A stretch of 64,000 bases of DNA from Aurelia coerulea (lineage: Eukaryota > Cnidaria > Scyphozoa > Semaeostomeae > Ulmaridae): NCBI GenBank assembly GCA_039566865.1, contig CM076951.1:16873484-16937483 (forward strand), given 5' to 3'. Under the pieces are notes generated by a model. It had not been told where the DNA came from. It did not search any database and worked only from the letters and a program-made list of their open reading frames with translations. The translations under genes and the position numbers were made by a program. Of the stretch, positions 20,790 through 32,552 are shown piece after piece. Position 1 is the stretch's first letter; each line of letters begins with the position of its first letter.

Positions 20790-22793
20790 ATGGAGCGACT
20801 TAAACCTCCTGGACCCTTGTCGTTTGAAGGCAATGTGGCACAGACTTGGAAGACTTGGAGAAAAGCTTTTGACTTTTACCTCGTCGCTACTGAATCTGAT
20901 TCGAAGTCAGATAAGATTAAGACCTCCATTTTACTCACTTGCATAGGAGAACGAGGCAGAGAAATTTATGAAACTTTCGAGTTTACAACTGATGGTGATT
21001 CACTCAAATTAAAGCCTGTTCTCGACCAGTTTGAAGCATATTGTAACCCAAGGTCCAACACCACTATTAACAGACACAAGTTTTTTACTTATCGCCAAGT
21101 TGAAGGACAGACTTTCAATACTTTTGTGACAGAACTCAGGACTTTGTCTGCTGAATGTGAGTTTGAAAATTTGCGTGACTCACTCATAAAAGATATGATA
21201 ATTTGTGGAGTCTCTGACCGTGCTCTCAGGGAAAGAATACTGAGAGAGCCTAAAATAGATCTCAAGAAGGCCATAGAACTTGGTCAAGCCGCAGAACAAA
21301 CAAAGCTGCATGCGAAACAGCTCACTACTCAAGTTGACCGCTCACTCAACAAAATCTCTCATCGTAGAAGCAAGGGAAGAAAGCAATCAATTGCTGGAGC
21401 AGCTCCTAGTGAAACTGAGGAAAAACAGTTTCAAGGTAAACAATCACAGATGTTCAAACACTGCAAGTTCTGTGCAGGCAGCCATTCACGTGGACGCTGT
21501 CCAGCGTATGGTAAAAAATGCAATCGTTGTCACCGTAACAATCATTATGCCAAATGTTGCACAAAAAAAGTTCAAGAAATTGAAGAAGAAAGTTACGATG
21601 AAACTTCTGAATCCTCCTCTGATACTGAATTCTACATTGGTTCAGTAAATGCAACTGAGAATGACACTGAAACTGTTCCTGAATTTGAAGAGCCACTCAA
21701 GATAGACTCAGTTGATGACGCAAATCCCAGTCAATGGTCAATTAATTTAGAAACTGCTGGTGAAGACATATGTTACAAAATTGACACAGGTGCTCAGGTA
21801 AACGTACTGCCAAAGAAGTACTTTGACAAACTTACTCCGCGTCCTAAGTTGAAGACCACCGCTGTTCGACTCTCTGCGTATAATGACACCAGTATACCTG
21901 TTGCTGGAAAGTCAATAATACCTTTGATGCACAAAGGGAAGAAGCATCATGTTCTGTTCATTGTCGTAAGTTCAGATACTACTCCTATCATCGGTTTGAA
22001 TACCTCAGAGAGACTTAACCTAATTCAGCGTGTGTTTAAAGTCGACAGAAGTGACTCATTTAATCCAGATCAAATTCCAAAGGAATATTTTGATTGTTTT
22101 GGAGAGGTTGGAATCTTAAAAAACACTTATCACATTGAGCTCAAAGAAGATGTGAAGCCTGTAGTTGTACCTCCTCGTAAAGTCCCATACGCGTTAAAAG
22201 ACCCATTGAAGAAAGAGCTTGACAGAATGGAAAAGCTTGGAGTCATAGAGAAAGTGGAAAAATCCACTGATTGGGTCAATGGTCTGGTTGTTGTCACCAA
22301 ACCTAATGGAAAATTGCGGGTATGCCTTGATCCGCGACCATTAAATCATGCAATTAAAAGGCATCACTATCGTCTCCCAACTGCTGAAGAGATCATATCG
22401 CAAATGAATGGTGCTCGCTTCTTCACAAAGCTCGATGCTAGTAATGGATACTGGCAGATTCCAGTTGATACTGACAGCTCTGATCTACTCACCTTTGCCA
22501 CAGCTTTTGGACGCTACAAATTTAAGAGAATGCCATATGGAATCCATTCGGCAAGTGAAATCTTTCAGTTAGAGATTTCCAAAATCATTGAGGGTATCAA
22601 TGGTGTAGCGAACTCGCAGGACGATATAATAATTTGGGCGGATACCAAAGAAGCCCATGATGCTCGTGTTACACAAGTACTTACACGCATCAGAGACAGT
22701 GGTCTCAAGCTGAACAAAGCTAAATGTGTTTTTGGGGCAACTATCCGAGGTTCTACATGGTGTCAGGTGTGGGATTTGGGGCAACTGAATTAA
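20790..22793 (+). pseudogene. gypsy Gag-protease-RT, frame broken in RT
   Basis: The first ATG is at 20790; the frame is open a few codons upstream. Gag is followed by two zinc-knuckle-like clusters (CKFCAGSHSRGRCPAYGKKC, then CHRNNHYAKCC). The aspartic protease site YKIDTGAQVNVLP is near residue 335. RT motifs: LRVCLDPRPLNHAIKRHHY, then FFTKLDASNGYWQIPVD (catalytic motif A) and SQDDIIIWADT (motif C: the two Asp are kept, preceded by Ser-Gln). There is no frameshift between gag and pol, so a single polyprotein was made. The frame runs into a 44-bp templated insertion at about 22743 and stops at 22793. Confidence 0.9.
22737..22786 (+). other. templated insertion of LTR-PBS junction inside RT
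   Basis: Positions 22737-22776 match 20701-20740, the last 21 bases of the 5' LTR plus 19 bases of the primer-binding region, 40 of 40 by eye. The insert is bounded by an 11-bp duplication TTGGGGCAACT (22732-22742 and 22776-22786). Net gain is 44 bp, which shifts the RT frame. Confidence 0.9.
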
Positions 22794-24658
22794 CCTTTCT
22801 TGGCCATATCATCTCAGCCGAAGGTGTGAAACCAGATCCCCGAAAAGTAGAGGCCATCACAAACATGCCTATCCCCACTAACAAGACCGAGTTGCAGCGA
22901 TTTCTGGGGATGGTCAATTACCTTGGGAAGTTTATCCCCAGGCTTTCTGATGAAACTGCGCCACTTCGAGAACTCTTGAAAAAAGATATTGAATTTCTAA
23001 TGCAGAAACCTCAAAAAGATGCATTTCAACGGCTGAAAACATTAATCACCACCGTGCCTATTCTCCAGTATTACAATCCAAACTTACCGACAAGACTTCG
23101 TACAGATGCCAGTCTTATTGGTCTAGGCGCTATGATAGAACAATGTCTTGAAGGAGAATGGTACCCAATTGCTTTTGCATCAAGATCCCTGGAGAAATCA
23201 GAACAAAACTATGCTTCCATCGAGCGTGAGACCTTATCAGTAGTTTTTGGATGTGAGAAGTTCCATGAATATATATATGGACGGGAATTTATTGTTCAGA
23301 ATGATCACAAGCCTCTCAAAACAATATTTTCCAGAAGTATCACCTCCTGTCCACCCCGCATACAAAGGTTCTTTCTTCGTTTGCAAAAGTACAGCTTTGT
23401 CTTTGAGTATTCACCAGGAAAGACAATGAAAGTTGCTGACACACTTAGTCGTGCATACACCCCAGCCGGGAAGAGTAAGTTGGAAATCAATGAAGCAGAC
23501 ATGACACATTACGTTCATTCAGTCATACAAAATTTGCCTATCAGTGACTCAATGTTGCAACGTCTTCAGTCTGAAACTGCAAGTGACTCAACTTTGCAGA
23601 AACTGAGGGAATACACCATCAAAGGTTGGCCATCAAAACCAGATGTAAATCCTTCTCTCTTGCCATACTACCAACATCGTGATGACGTTGTGTACAATTA
23701 TAATCTTCTACTTAAAGGTCAGCGTATAATTATTCCATCCAACATGCGCTCAGAAATCAAATCTACAATCCATCAAGGTCACCAAGGTCAAGACAAGTGC
23801 ATTCTTCGTGCTAGAAACTCTGTCTTCTGGCCAGGTATCAACCATGAAATCGTTGAACTTGTATCACAATGTTCAGAATGCCTTAATCATCGTAACCGGC
23901 AGAAACATGAAACTCTACTACCACACGATATTCCCAGTACACCGTGGACAAAAGTAGCCTGTGACTTATTCACAATTTATGGCAAAGACTACCTTTTAAT
24001 TGTTGACTACCATTCAAAATATTTCGAGGTAGCCCCCCTGGAAAAACCAGCTGACGCCTCAGCAGTCATAAGGGCCACAAAGAAAATATTCAGCCGCCAT
24101 GGTATACCGAAAACAGTCTTTTCTGACAACGGCCCACAGTTCATCGCGCATGAATACAAGCAGTTTGCAAAGACATGGGATTTCGACCACACTGATACGT
24201 CAAGTCCACATTTTCCCCAGAGTAATGGATTGGTTGAAAGGAAAATTCAAACAGTGAAACGCACTCTCAAGAAAGCTCATGAATCCGGTCAAGATGTCTA
24301 TCTTGCATTACTCGCGTTGAATAATACACCCTCTCATGATGGAAAGTCCCCAGCTTTCAAAATGTTCAACAGAAATCCACGCACAACTCTACCATCCATT
24401 GTTCCAAACAAATCGCGTCGTGTCCCCAAAGATCCCAAGTCAAAGGATTACCATGACAAACGTGCAAAAGATCTTCCTGAACTTGAGCCTGGAACAATCG
24501 TGCGAATGCGAATCGACACAGATTCTTCGTGGAAAGAAAGTGGCAAGATCATTGAAAAATGCCAACAGCCTCGATCTTACCTTGTCTTAAACTCAAAGGG
24601 CAATGTAGTAAGACGCAATCGGAGACATTTGTTGCCAACATCCGGAACATTCCAAGTG
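22785..24658 (+). pseudogene. gypsy RT end, RNase H and integrase
   Basis: Continues pol in another frame after the templated insertion. TELTFLGHIISAEGVKPDP closes RT. RNase H: LRTDASLIGLGAMIEQ, IERETLSVVFGCEKF, NDHKPLKTIF. Integrase: an HHCC-type finger (HQGHQGQDKC, then CSECLNH), first Asp in KVACDLFTIYGKDYLLIVDY, second in TVFSDNGPQF, catalytic Glu in SNGLVERKIQTVKRTL. All catalytic positions expected of a DD35E integrase are visible. The first ~20 residues of the open frame (from 22724) come from the insertion and are not pol. The frame enters a MITE at 24659. The last part of the polyprotein lies at 25193-25378, Pro/Thr/Gln-rich and ending SRPPARFADYEMK. Confidence 0.9.
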
Positions 24659-25183
24659 AGCATAGGTTCCAAATCTTTAACTCAGCGTAAAAAGGTGGGT
24701 GTAAAATTCAATGAGCTATTTCTTCTGATTGAATGGCTTGAAAGAAACTTTAGATACTTATCTATAATTCTACCGTTGGACTTTCCAGAAATTTTGAATA
24801 TTTTTCAAAATTATAGCGTATTTTACATTTCAGCTCATTTTAGGATGTGACGTCATCAAATTTCTAAATCATAAACCAGATGAGTGACAGAAGTTTGCTT
24901 GATACCATATTGTAGGCATCCATAAACTATAGTTCTCTTCGAAATTACTTCATGTTGCGTCAAATGGTTTAGAAATTACGATGGTTTTAAGTTTTTTTGA
25001 AAATTTTTCTTGAATTCTTGAAAAAGTAGAAAAACACTCTAATTTTGAAAATATTAAAGATTTCAGAAAAGTCCAACGGTAGAATTATTGAGAAAAAGCT
25101 AAAAAATTTTTGAAGTCATTCAGTTCAAAGAAATAGGTCACTCAATTTTACACCGGCCTTTTTAAAGATTTGGAACCTATGCT
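24659..25183. mobile_element. MITE inside gypsy pol, 9-bp TSD
   Basis: 525 bp with perfect ends AGCATAGGTTCCAAATCTTT and reverse complement, flanked by TTCCAAGTG at 24650-24658 and 25184-25192. Removing element plus one flank restores the pol frame. No ORF of its own. The 9-bp duplication suggests a Mutator-like source. Confidence 0.9.
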
Positions 25184-25439
25184 TTCCAAGTGCAACCAAA
25201 TTATGACCACCTGCACCTTGCACCAAATGAAGTCATTCATGAACAGCCTCCCGATCCGACAACCGCCAACACACCACCACCAAGTGTTGAAGAGCAAACT
25301 CAGGCATCAACTACCATGACCAGATCCGGACGTCAAAGTCGCCCTCCTGCTCGATTTGCTGACTATGAAATGAAGTGAACAGCAAACTTTATTTTTATAA
25401 ACTTGGACGTGTTGAAACAATTTACATTTATAATAATCT

Positions 25440-25451
25440 AGGAAAGGGGGA
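25440..25451 (+). promoter_or_regulatory. gypsy polypurine tract
   Basis: AGGAAAGGGGGA directly before the 3' LTR: plus-strand primer position. Confidence 0.85.
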
Positions 25452-25730
25452 TGTTGTACGTGTGAACTTACTCTCATTTATATTTCATCTTTGATTCAAT
25501 CTTCTAGTTCTCTCTTTATCTGCTCATTTCCCTCTTTGTAACTTCTCATTTATTAGGGCCTAATATTTACCTTTTATCTCTCATCTTGTAATAGCCTCAC
25601 TCTCATGTAACACGTTTCTTTATCTAAAACGAGACTTGTCTAATTCGCCATCTTGATTTTCACTTGTACACGTTGCTCGCTTATCTCGTGTAGTCTCTCG
25701 TCTTCATCTGCAACTATCCGAGGTTCTACA
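25452..25730 (+). repeat. gypsy 3' LTR
   Basis: 279 bp. Differs from the 5' LTR only within CTCTCGTCTTC (5' copy has CTCTCCTCTTC). Confidence 0.93.
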
Positions 25731-26230
25731 TCCAGTACTGGGAAAATATAACTTAAGGAACTATTTACTGTGAAAGAAAATCCTTGACATATTTTTTCTT
25801 TACTTTCACTTGTTTCTTGTATCATATTACTCGTTACAAGGTACTTGGGTAATGTATAAATATTGGAAAACCTTGTTTTGAAATGTCCAAGAGGGCAAGC
25901 AAGGGCACAGATAGTGAACAAGAAGATTGGTATGGAACCTCTAAGAAACTCGTAAGAAACTCTGAGTACTCAAAATATGATAATTTTAAGAGATTTTCAG
26001 CACTGGCCCAAATTCTTAGTTTCTTATAAAAAATACGTCGACAAAAATTACCAGTGTTCGTCATTTTGTATCACATTTACCATTCTGCATATTCTAGATA
26101 CTTGAAGATGTCACCTGAACGACTGGAACATCTACTGACACTTGTTGGACCTCTCTTGGCCAAAAAAAGGTGCAGAAGTCGTGAAACCACTTCCCCAGCA
26201 GAACGACTTGTAATCACACTCAGATACTTA

Positions 26231-26690
26231 GGCCCCAGTTACACGATACCGGATTCATCACACACCGGATTACTTTTCGCATCGGATAGGGGGTGCAGTT
26301 ACACGACACCGAGGCAATCCGGTGTCACTCCACTCCGTTTTCGCGGAGTGAAACCACTCCGCTCTGGAGGTGAGGTGAAAATGAATCCGATGCACTCCGC
26401 TCCGCATTCCATCTCGTGTAACTGCACCAATCCGGTGTGACCCCACTCCGTTTGCTCGTGTAACTGCACCAATCCGATGTGACTCCACTCCATTTGGGCT
26501 TTGCAGTTGTCAAAGACAATAGGTTTAGACTTCGCAGTGCAGGGTGACTCGGTGTCGTGTAACTGTAATCAAAAATCGGTTCATGGCAATCCGGTGTCAT
26601 GTAACTGCAATGAAAACGGTGCGATTTTGACGCAAATGTGTTGAAACCAATCCGATGCGAAAAGCAATCCGGTATCGTGTAACCCAGGCC
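26231..26690. mobile_element. Harbinger-type MITE (TTA TSD)
   Basis: 460 bp between TTA (26228-26230) and TTA (26691-26693). The ends GGCCCCAGTTACACGATACC and its near reverse complement pair. The interior has repeats of the type TGTAACTGCACCAATCCGGTG. Removing it restores the transposase frame. Confidence 0.88.
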
Positions 26691-26878
26691 TTAGCCACTG
26701 GAGATTCACAGCAATCTGATGCATTTAATTTTCGTGTTGGCAAGGCTACAGTGTGTCATATAATTCGTGATACTTGTAAAGCACTTTGGATTGCATTAAA
26801 TAATAGGTATCTTAATGCACCAGAAACAAAGGAAGACTGGAAGGAAGTGGCTAGAGGCTTTGAGAAAAGGGGCTGGAT

Positions 26879-27217
26879 AAGAAACTGCCGGGGAAATTCA
26901 GGATTTAGCAGTTTTCTGATTTCTGAGCTAATTTATTGCGACTATTCAATTAAAATACAAAATGAATGTCTCATCTTGGAGATTAGGCTCTGGACTTTCT
27001 TTTGGTATAAATTAGATCTCTATATGTTTTAGGATTGCTGTGATATAAATGGATTTCCAACCAGTATTTCCGTTGATCTTTCACCCAAAGATCGGCCTGT
27101 ATCTAGATAAGGATCTTTCCTTTTGAATTTAGCTAATTAAAAAGGAATTTCTTCTTTCAAAGTGCGATATTTGATGCACAAACCATGGATTTGTTTACGT
27201 ATTTCTTATCCAGCCCC
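26879..27217. mobile_element. MITE with 9-bp TSD inside Harbinger transposase
   Basis: 339 bp, ends GGGGCTGGATAAGAAA and reverse complement, flanks TTTGAGAAA at 26869-26877 and 27218-27226 (one extra A on the left). Removing it restores Phe-Glu-Lys then Glu-Trp in the transposase frame. Confidence 0.82.
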
Positions 27218-27758
27218 TTTGAGAAAGAATGGAACTATCCAAATTGTATCGGTGCTCTAGATGGGAAGCATGTAGCCATGGAGTGTCCAAAAAATCAAGG
27301 ATCAAGTTTTTATAATTACAAAGGATTCCATAGCATCGTGTTAATGGCTGTTTGTGATGCTAATTATTGCTTTTCTCTTGTGGACATTGGAGGATATGGG
27401 GGAGATAATGATGCCTCTATTTTTGGGGGGTCAGAAATGGGCATTTCCTTTAGAGAGGCGGAAATGGATATCCCTGAACCAGAAATCATAGATAAGTTTT
27501 CATTACCTTACGTCCTTGTTTCTGATGAAATATTCAAGTTAGAGCCCTGGTTAATGAAACCATTTCCTGGAAAAAACCTTGACCAGGAGAAGATGATCTT
27601 CAATTACAGATTATCAAGGTGCAGAAGAACTATTGAAAATGCATTTGGTATCCTAGCAGCAAGATGGCGCATTCTTAGAAGACCTATACGAGCAAATGTT
27701 TCCACTGTTGAGAATATCACAAACAGGGGCGGATCTAGGGGAGCGCTACGGGTGCTTA

Positions 27759-28314
27759 ACCCTATCTGACCTGGGGGGGGGCCGATTCCGCCCCCCCTAG
27801 TACATTTTTGTTTACACCGTTTTCCACACATGCAGCAGGCCTCTGATACTTCGTAAGTTTAACTTTGTATCATAGAGCAATAAAATTGCAACAATTTGGA
27901 CATTCTATTTTTAGCCTTGTTTCCATGGTTACCAATTTTTCATACTGCACTCTGTGAAAAACATACTTTGTATCTCTTTTAATTATGTTTAATTGGTCTA
28001 ATTAAGTCTAAATTAAGATTTTACATATATTTTGATCTATATCTTTCATTTCCTTATGAAAAATTAAGTTTCATGACCTTTTAGCAACCTTTCATTTATA
28101 TGACGTCATATGACATCATAATGATCATCATGCTCTAACAACAACAACAACATCGCTAATTGGACTATGATCTCAAATTTTCATTGTTTATATAATGAAC
28201 TACCTTTGTGCCAAGTTTGGCTGCCATATCTCTTATGACAACAGAAATAAACAGGGGGGGCGGAATCCGCCCCCCCAGGCATTTAGTGTTTCAAAACACC
28301 CAGGTCAGATAGGG
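27759..28314. mobile_element. TTAA-type MITE (piggyBac-like ends)
   Basis: 556 bp, ends CCCTATCTGACCTGGG and reverse complement, flanked by TTAA at 27755-27758 and 28315-28318. G/C-run-rich subterminal parts. Same family style as 13273-14106. Confidence 0.85.
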
Positions 28315-28379
28315 TTAAGCACCCCTCAAAAATCCAAAGCTAGGCATTTTTATTTTTTACATAACTAGCTGATTTAGTA

Positions 28380-29540
28380 GACGAAGCACTGAAAATTACT
28401 ACTTTATAAACACAGAAGGTGATAAGGCAGCAGCCGCCCCCCCCCCCCACCACATATCTTGGATTGAAAACTCAGCGGCTCCGAACAGGCTTTTGTTTCA
28501 GTTTTATGAACTGGTCCAGATGCTTGACCAATAGCATCATCGATTGATGGATGCTCAGTTTTAGCGGGAGCACCCGAGATTCAAATTTCCAAGGCTAAAC
28601 CAATCAAAATTGCGTTTGAGGGGTGCTCGGCTTTATCAAAGAGTTCTGGCGTTGATCCAGAAGATCCTTCTTGATGGACCCAAATGATTCCATTGAATCT
28701 TGAAAGTCGATGTTGTTGCCGCGCCTACAAATTTCTGCTCACAAACAGTGTCATACCTTGGGACGAGAAGAAATGCAAGGCTGTCACTTGCAAGAGGTAT
28801 GTTTGGAAAGAATACGAAGTTTGTTGGACAACAGAGATAAGAATTAAAGGGGCCCATTAGCCATGTACGAAGAACGCTGGTACAGAACAAAGTTTAAATA
28901 GCTTAGGGTAAATGCTTCCAAATAACCATTGCAGACAGGAAAGAGCACATGGTGACCTTCAGATGGGAGCAATGAGCTTCTTCGAAGCTGCGGCAATTCC
29001 GATACTTTTCTCGTTTCATATTCCCATCTTCTACTGGAGGGGGCAGTCCTTCAGCACACAAGAACTAGTTTTTAAGCGGTCCTCGCATCCCTTGTTCGAC
29101 CTAAAAGGAAAACATGTTCCCGTGGATTGATGCTTGCACAGCGGCACAGAGTCAACTCGAGTCAACTGTAACATTTGCCCCAAGGAAGTAAAATTTCAAA
29201 CCAGACGTTCATTTTCCCCATCAAGTTATTGATTGAGGCGTGACGTCAATAGTCCCGTGTCAGGTTTCAAAAGCAGTTACAGCATCTGCGATCTACAATA
29301 GACCTTTTTGCTATTCTAGAAAAATCTGAATCTACAATATTTTTATAGATTTTCTAGAATTTTGGAATGTGTACGATAGTGAAGCTCTAACCCAACTCAG
29401 CCTGCAAATATCTTCGAGGTCGAACGCGGCGACCTTAGCCTGTGTGCAGACTTGAGAAAACATATGTAAAATAAACTAAGGAGATCTCGAGGAACACATT
29501 GGTGTAATATTTTTTCCACAGCGACCAGTAGTTTGGCTAT
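28380..29540. other. no recognisable gene
   Basis: No supported coding region. A poly-C run lies near 28437-28449. Confidence 0.4.
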
Positions 29541-29547
29541 TCCATAT

Positions 29548-29632
29548 CTACCATTCCATCTATACCATTCCATTCCATCATTCTATTCCATTATTCCATT
29601 CCATCATTCCATTCCATCATTCCACACTCCAT
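29548..29632. repeat. degenerate (ATTCC)n simple repeat
   Basis: Runs of CATTCCATTCCATCATTCC. Confidence 0.85.
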
Positions 29633-29978
29633 GTTTTACAGATAGCCCTGCTTTTCTGCACTCTTTCCGCTGGGAAAATTGTAAAATGAAAGTTTTGGAT
29701 TCTGTCTTCTTTTGATAAAGCAGTCAGGAACACAGCATCTGAACCCCCCCCCCCCCCCAAGGACAGCTTTCCTTTCTCTCTAGTTCTATTTGCCAATTTT
29801 GGTCATGTTGACCATGCCATATTGACGTTAGGCTGTGTTAAACATTCGTCCTCTTCCTCCGCTAAAACTTCTTGAATCTGCAATTCTGTTGCACCGATCC
29901 CCAGACTAGAGTTTTTTTTTGATTAGGGACATACTCATCGATAAATTCAGTAGATAATTTTCACAAACTGTTTGAGGC

Positions 29979-30566
29979 GTGGTTTATTTCCTGAAATATG
30001 CAAAATTAGTGCTGGTTCATAAGAAGAATGAGAAGAATGTGAAAGGGAATTACCGTCCTATTTCTTCTTTACCAATTTTTGGGAAAATTCTTGAAAACTC
30101 ATATATGATTCTCTTTATTCACATCTTGTATCACATGAACTCCTTAACCAAAATAAATCAAGATTTCGCCCAGGGGATTCAACAATCAATCAGTTACTCT
30201 CTATAACACATACAATATTTAAAGCGTTTGACTGTAACCCTCCTCTAGATGTTCGTTCTGTGCATCTGGACATTCTAATTTATAAATTAAAACGATGTGG
30301 TGTCTCGGGACAACTACTGTCTTTAATCCAAAGTTTCCTCAAGGATCGAAAGCAGAGAACTGCACTCAATGGACAGAGTTCTAATAGGGGAGATATTTTG
30401 GCAGGGGTGTCCCAGGGCTCTATTATGGGACCTTTGTTTTTCCTTGTGTATATAAATGATCTAGCCGTAAGCTTGAAGTGCAATGTTAAGTTATTTGCTG
30501 ATGACACATCATTGTTCACAGTGGTAGAAGATTCCAATGCAGCTGCCAATGACATGAATCATGACT
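29979..30566 (+). pseudogene. LINE reverse transcriptase, N-terminal half
   Basis: Same LINE family as 9379-10618. NYRPISSLPIFGKILE (fingers), a frameshift near 30200, then VHLDILIYKLKRCGVSG, GVSQGSIMGPLFFLVYINDL (motif B) and KLFADDTSLFTVVEDSN (motif C, catalytic DD). The motif A region is shortened: VHLD is followed almost directly by the LIYKLK segment, so the motif-A residues that normally follow it are deleted. The frame is interrupted right after AANDMNH by a 3.1-kb insertion and continues at 33661. Confidence 0.87.
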
Positions 30567-30821
30567 CACCACCAGGGCCAAGGGCCCAATACAAAGATGT
30601 ATGTGTTGTGTTTGGTATTTTTAGGCCGTCAAATGGTCAAAGGCCAATCCCTTGGATGATTTTGATCTCTGATTGGACAATAACAATATTTCTCATATGT
30701 TTTCACAAGCTTTTGTTTCAGTGTCTTTCAACCATGGGATCCTTATTCGTTCGTGGCATTGAAATGATTTGTGCCAAAGAATGTCCTGCTGTTCAAATCG
30801 TGAACAAAGCCTATCTAAAAA

Positions 30822-32552
30822 GGCCAGGTAAAAAACTCGGAGATGTCGGAGATGTCGGAGATGTCGGAGCAAAGATTCTCCGACGTTTCTCAACTCCGAC
30901 TTTTTTACCTGGCCTTATATGCTCTACTAAAAAAGTCGGAGATGTCTTATCTCCGACGTTTCTCAACTCCGACTTTTTTACTTGGCCCTATATGCCCCAC
31001 TAAAAATGTCGGAGATGTCTTATCTCCGACGTTTCTCAACTCCGACTTTTTTACCTGGCCTTATAATTTTTGATAACAAAGTCCTTTGTAATCTAAGAAG
31101 GGGCTCCTATGTCAGTCAGAAAGAAAGAAAGAAAGAAAGAAAGAAAGGTAGTCACGCTCGTTAAAGCAATTGATTAACGTTTTACCTCTGCTAATTGGCA
31201 CTGAAATAAAGAAAGCGCACAGAAAGCGCACACAAGACAGAAGTTTCCCGCGATCCTATAGCAACATTTGACGTCGGCTTATTTCATATTAGACAGATTT
31301 GACACCATAAGATGGATAAATCACCATGATGTTTACCCTGGCACAACAACAAATTTACCCAGAATTGGCACGTTCTTGACTTCATTAGCAGCTTAATTAT
31401 GTTAAAACAATCGTTTTCTAGAACGAACGCATCATTAGCCACTTATTGATAGTATTCATTATGCAAATAAGTCAACTTTAGAGGATGATGTAACCGGCAG
31501 CCTGCACAGAGGCTAGCATTCGCAGCATCACCGAAGGTAGATGGACCCCCCTTCTACACAGCTACAGATGCAAACGTCGCAGGTGAAGTTGAGAGGAAAG
31601 GTGCAGAATCCTAGCAAACAATGGCGCCATTGACTGGGGGAAGGCACATGATCACACTGAACCAAAACATCTTCATGCATATGATTCTGCAAAGAGGTTA
31701 TCTTCGTCACTGCTTGTCTCAAGTTAGATGCCCGCGAATAGAAACGTTCTGCAGGGTTCTGCATAAGTAATATTGCGTTATCGTAAATCTCTAATTTGAT
31801 TTAATCTAATTTACATCTAATTTGAGACAGATGCGCCAATAGTTTCATGCACGAACTAAGCAAACTAGGGGTAATGACTTTTGATTTTTTGCGTATCATC
31901 CTCGTTTGACATAAAGATCAAAATATTGCTTTTCAAACGATTCTTGTCCTTATACAAGGCGCTTGATTTTCTATTGAAGGCGACTTTAGCAGCAACACTC
32001 ATCTCTCTGACTGTAGCTAAAAACCTAAAAACAGCATCAACGATCATTTCGGGTTATGAAGAAATCAATATTCAGATTTTATCATGCTCAGCTCAGGACG
32101 GACTTTGTAATCATCCAAAAGGATCTTATGTTTAGTGAGCCACTTTTATATGCTTTCTTTTATCTACGTTTTCTTTATTTCTCGTTATTTTCTCGGTTCA
32201 AAGAATTATATTTACCGTCCACAATGAATAGTGATAAATTAAGATGAAGAGAATTTGAATTGTAGAGAGTTATATAATATGCAATCTCTGAACATCTCCG
32301 ACTTTTTTAGTAGAGCATATAAGGCCAGGTAAAAAAGTCGGAGTTGAAAAACGTCGGAGATAAGACATCTCTGACTTTTTTAGTAGAGCATATAGGGCCA
32401 AGTAAAAAAGTCGGAGTTGAGAAACGTCGGAGATAAGACATCTCCGACTTTTTTAGTAGAGCATATAAGGCCAGGTAAAAAAGTCGGAGTTGAGAAACGT
32501 TGGAGAGTCTTTGCTCCGACATCTCCGACATCTCCGAGTTTTTTACCTGGCC
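30822..32552. mobile_element. foldback element with GTCGGAGATGTC repeat arms
   Basis: 1731 bp with flanks TATCTAAAAA (30812-30821 and 32553-32562). Both ends are GGCCAGGTAAAAAACTCGG or its complement. Each arm (about 250 bp: 30822-31073 and 32292-32552) holds three units of about 76-92 bp, themselves partly palindromic (AACTCCGACTTTTTTACC). A (GAAA)n tract lies at 31117-31147. No transposase seen. Confidence 0.88.

Larger units (their letters stand above)
20443..25730 (+). mobile_element. near-complete Ty3/gypsy LTR retrotransposon
   Basis: 5288 bp, with two 279-bp LTRs that differ at one position, a 5-bp target duplication TCCAG (20438-20442 and 25731-25735), a primer-binding-type sequence right after the 5' LTR and a purine tract right before the 3' LTR. 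Gag-protease-RT-RNase H-integrase are in the standard Ty3/gypsy order. The near-identity of the LTRs indicates recent insertion. It cannot be active as it stands: a 44-bp insertion breaks the RT frame and a 525-bp MITE interrupts the end of pol. Sequence style resembles the Mag-like clade, by recognition only. Confidence 0.93.
20377..26036. mobile_element. MITE 'X' copy split by a gypsy element
   Basis: Left piece 20377-20442 (TATATAAGAAACTGCCCATA, then CTCAGATCGCC, then GGAACTCCAG) and right piece 25731-26036 (from TCCAGTACTG to AGTTTCTTATAAAAAATACG). Together they match the uninterrupted copy at about 56471-56844. The terminal inverted motif is ATAAGAAACT/AGTTTCTTAT. The copy received the gypsy element at 20443. 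Confidence 0.75.
26054..27720 (+). pseudogene. PIF/Harbinger transposase split by two MITEs
   Basis: Transposase (nuclease) of a PIF/Harbinger DNA transposon, DDE_Tnp_4 class. Part 1 (about 26100-26230): MSPERLEHLLTLVGPLLAKK and SPAERLVITLRYL. Part 2 (26694-26877): ATGDSQQSDAFNFRVGKATV and EDWKEVARGFEK. Part 3 (27227-27720): NYPNCIGALDGKHVAMECP with the first Asp, then SIVLMAVCDANYCFSLVDIG with the second, NDASIFGG, and RCRRTIENAFGILAARWRIL, the segment carrying the third acidic residue. The three parts are in order and each gap is an insertion with a clear target duplication. The C-terminus after VSTVENITN is missing; TTAA-type MITE sequence follows. Confidence 0.88.

Noticed and set aside
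26270..26600. Several overlapping minus-strand frames
   Set aside because: All lie within the internal repeats of the Harbinger-type MITE.
30693..32531. Repetitive MSEMSEMSE-type and LRHLRHLRH-type frames
   Set aside because: They arise from the GTCGGAGAT repeat units of the foldback arms.
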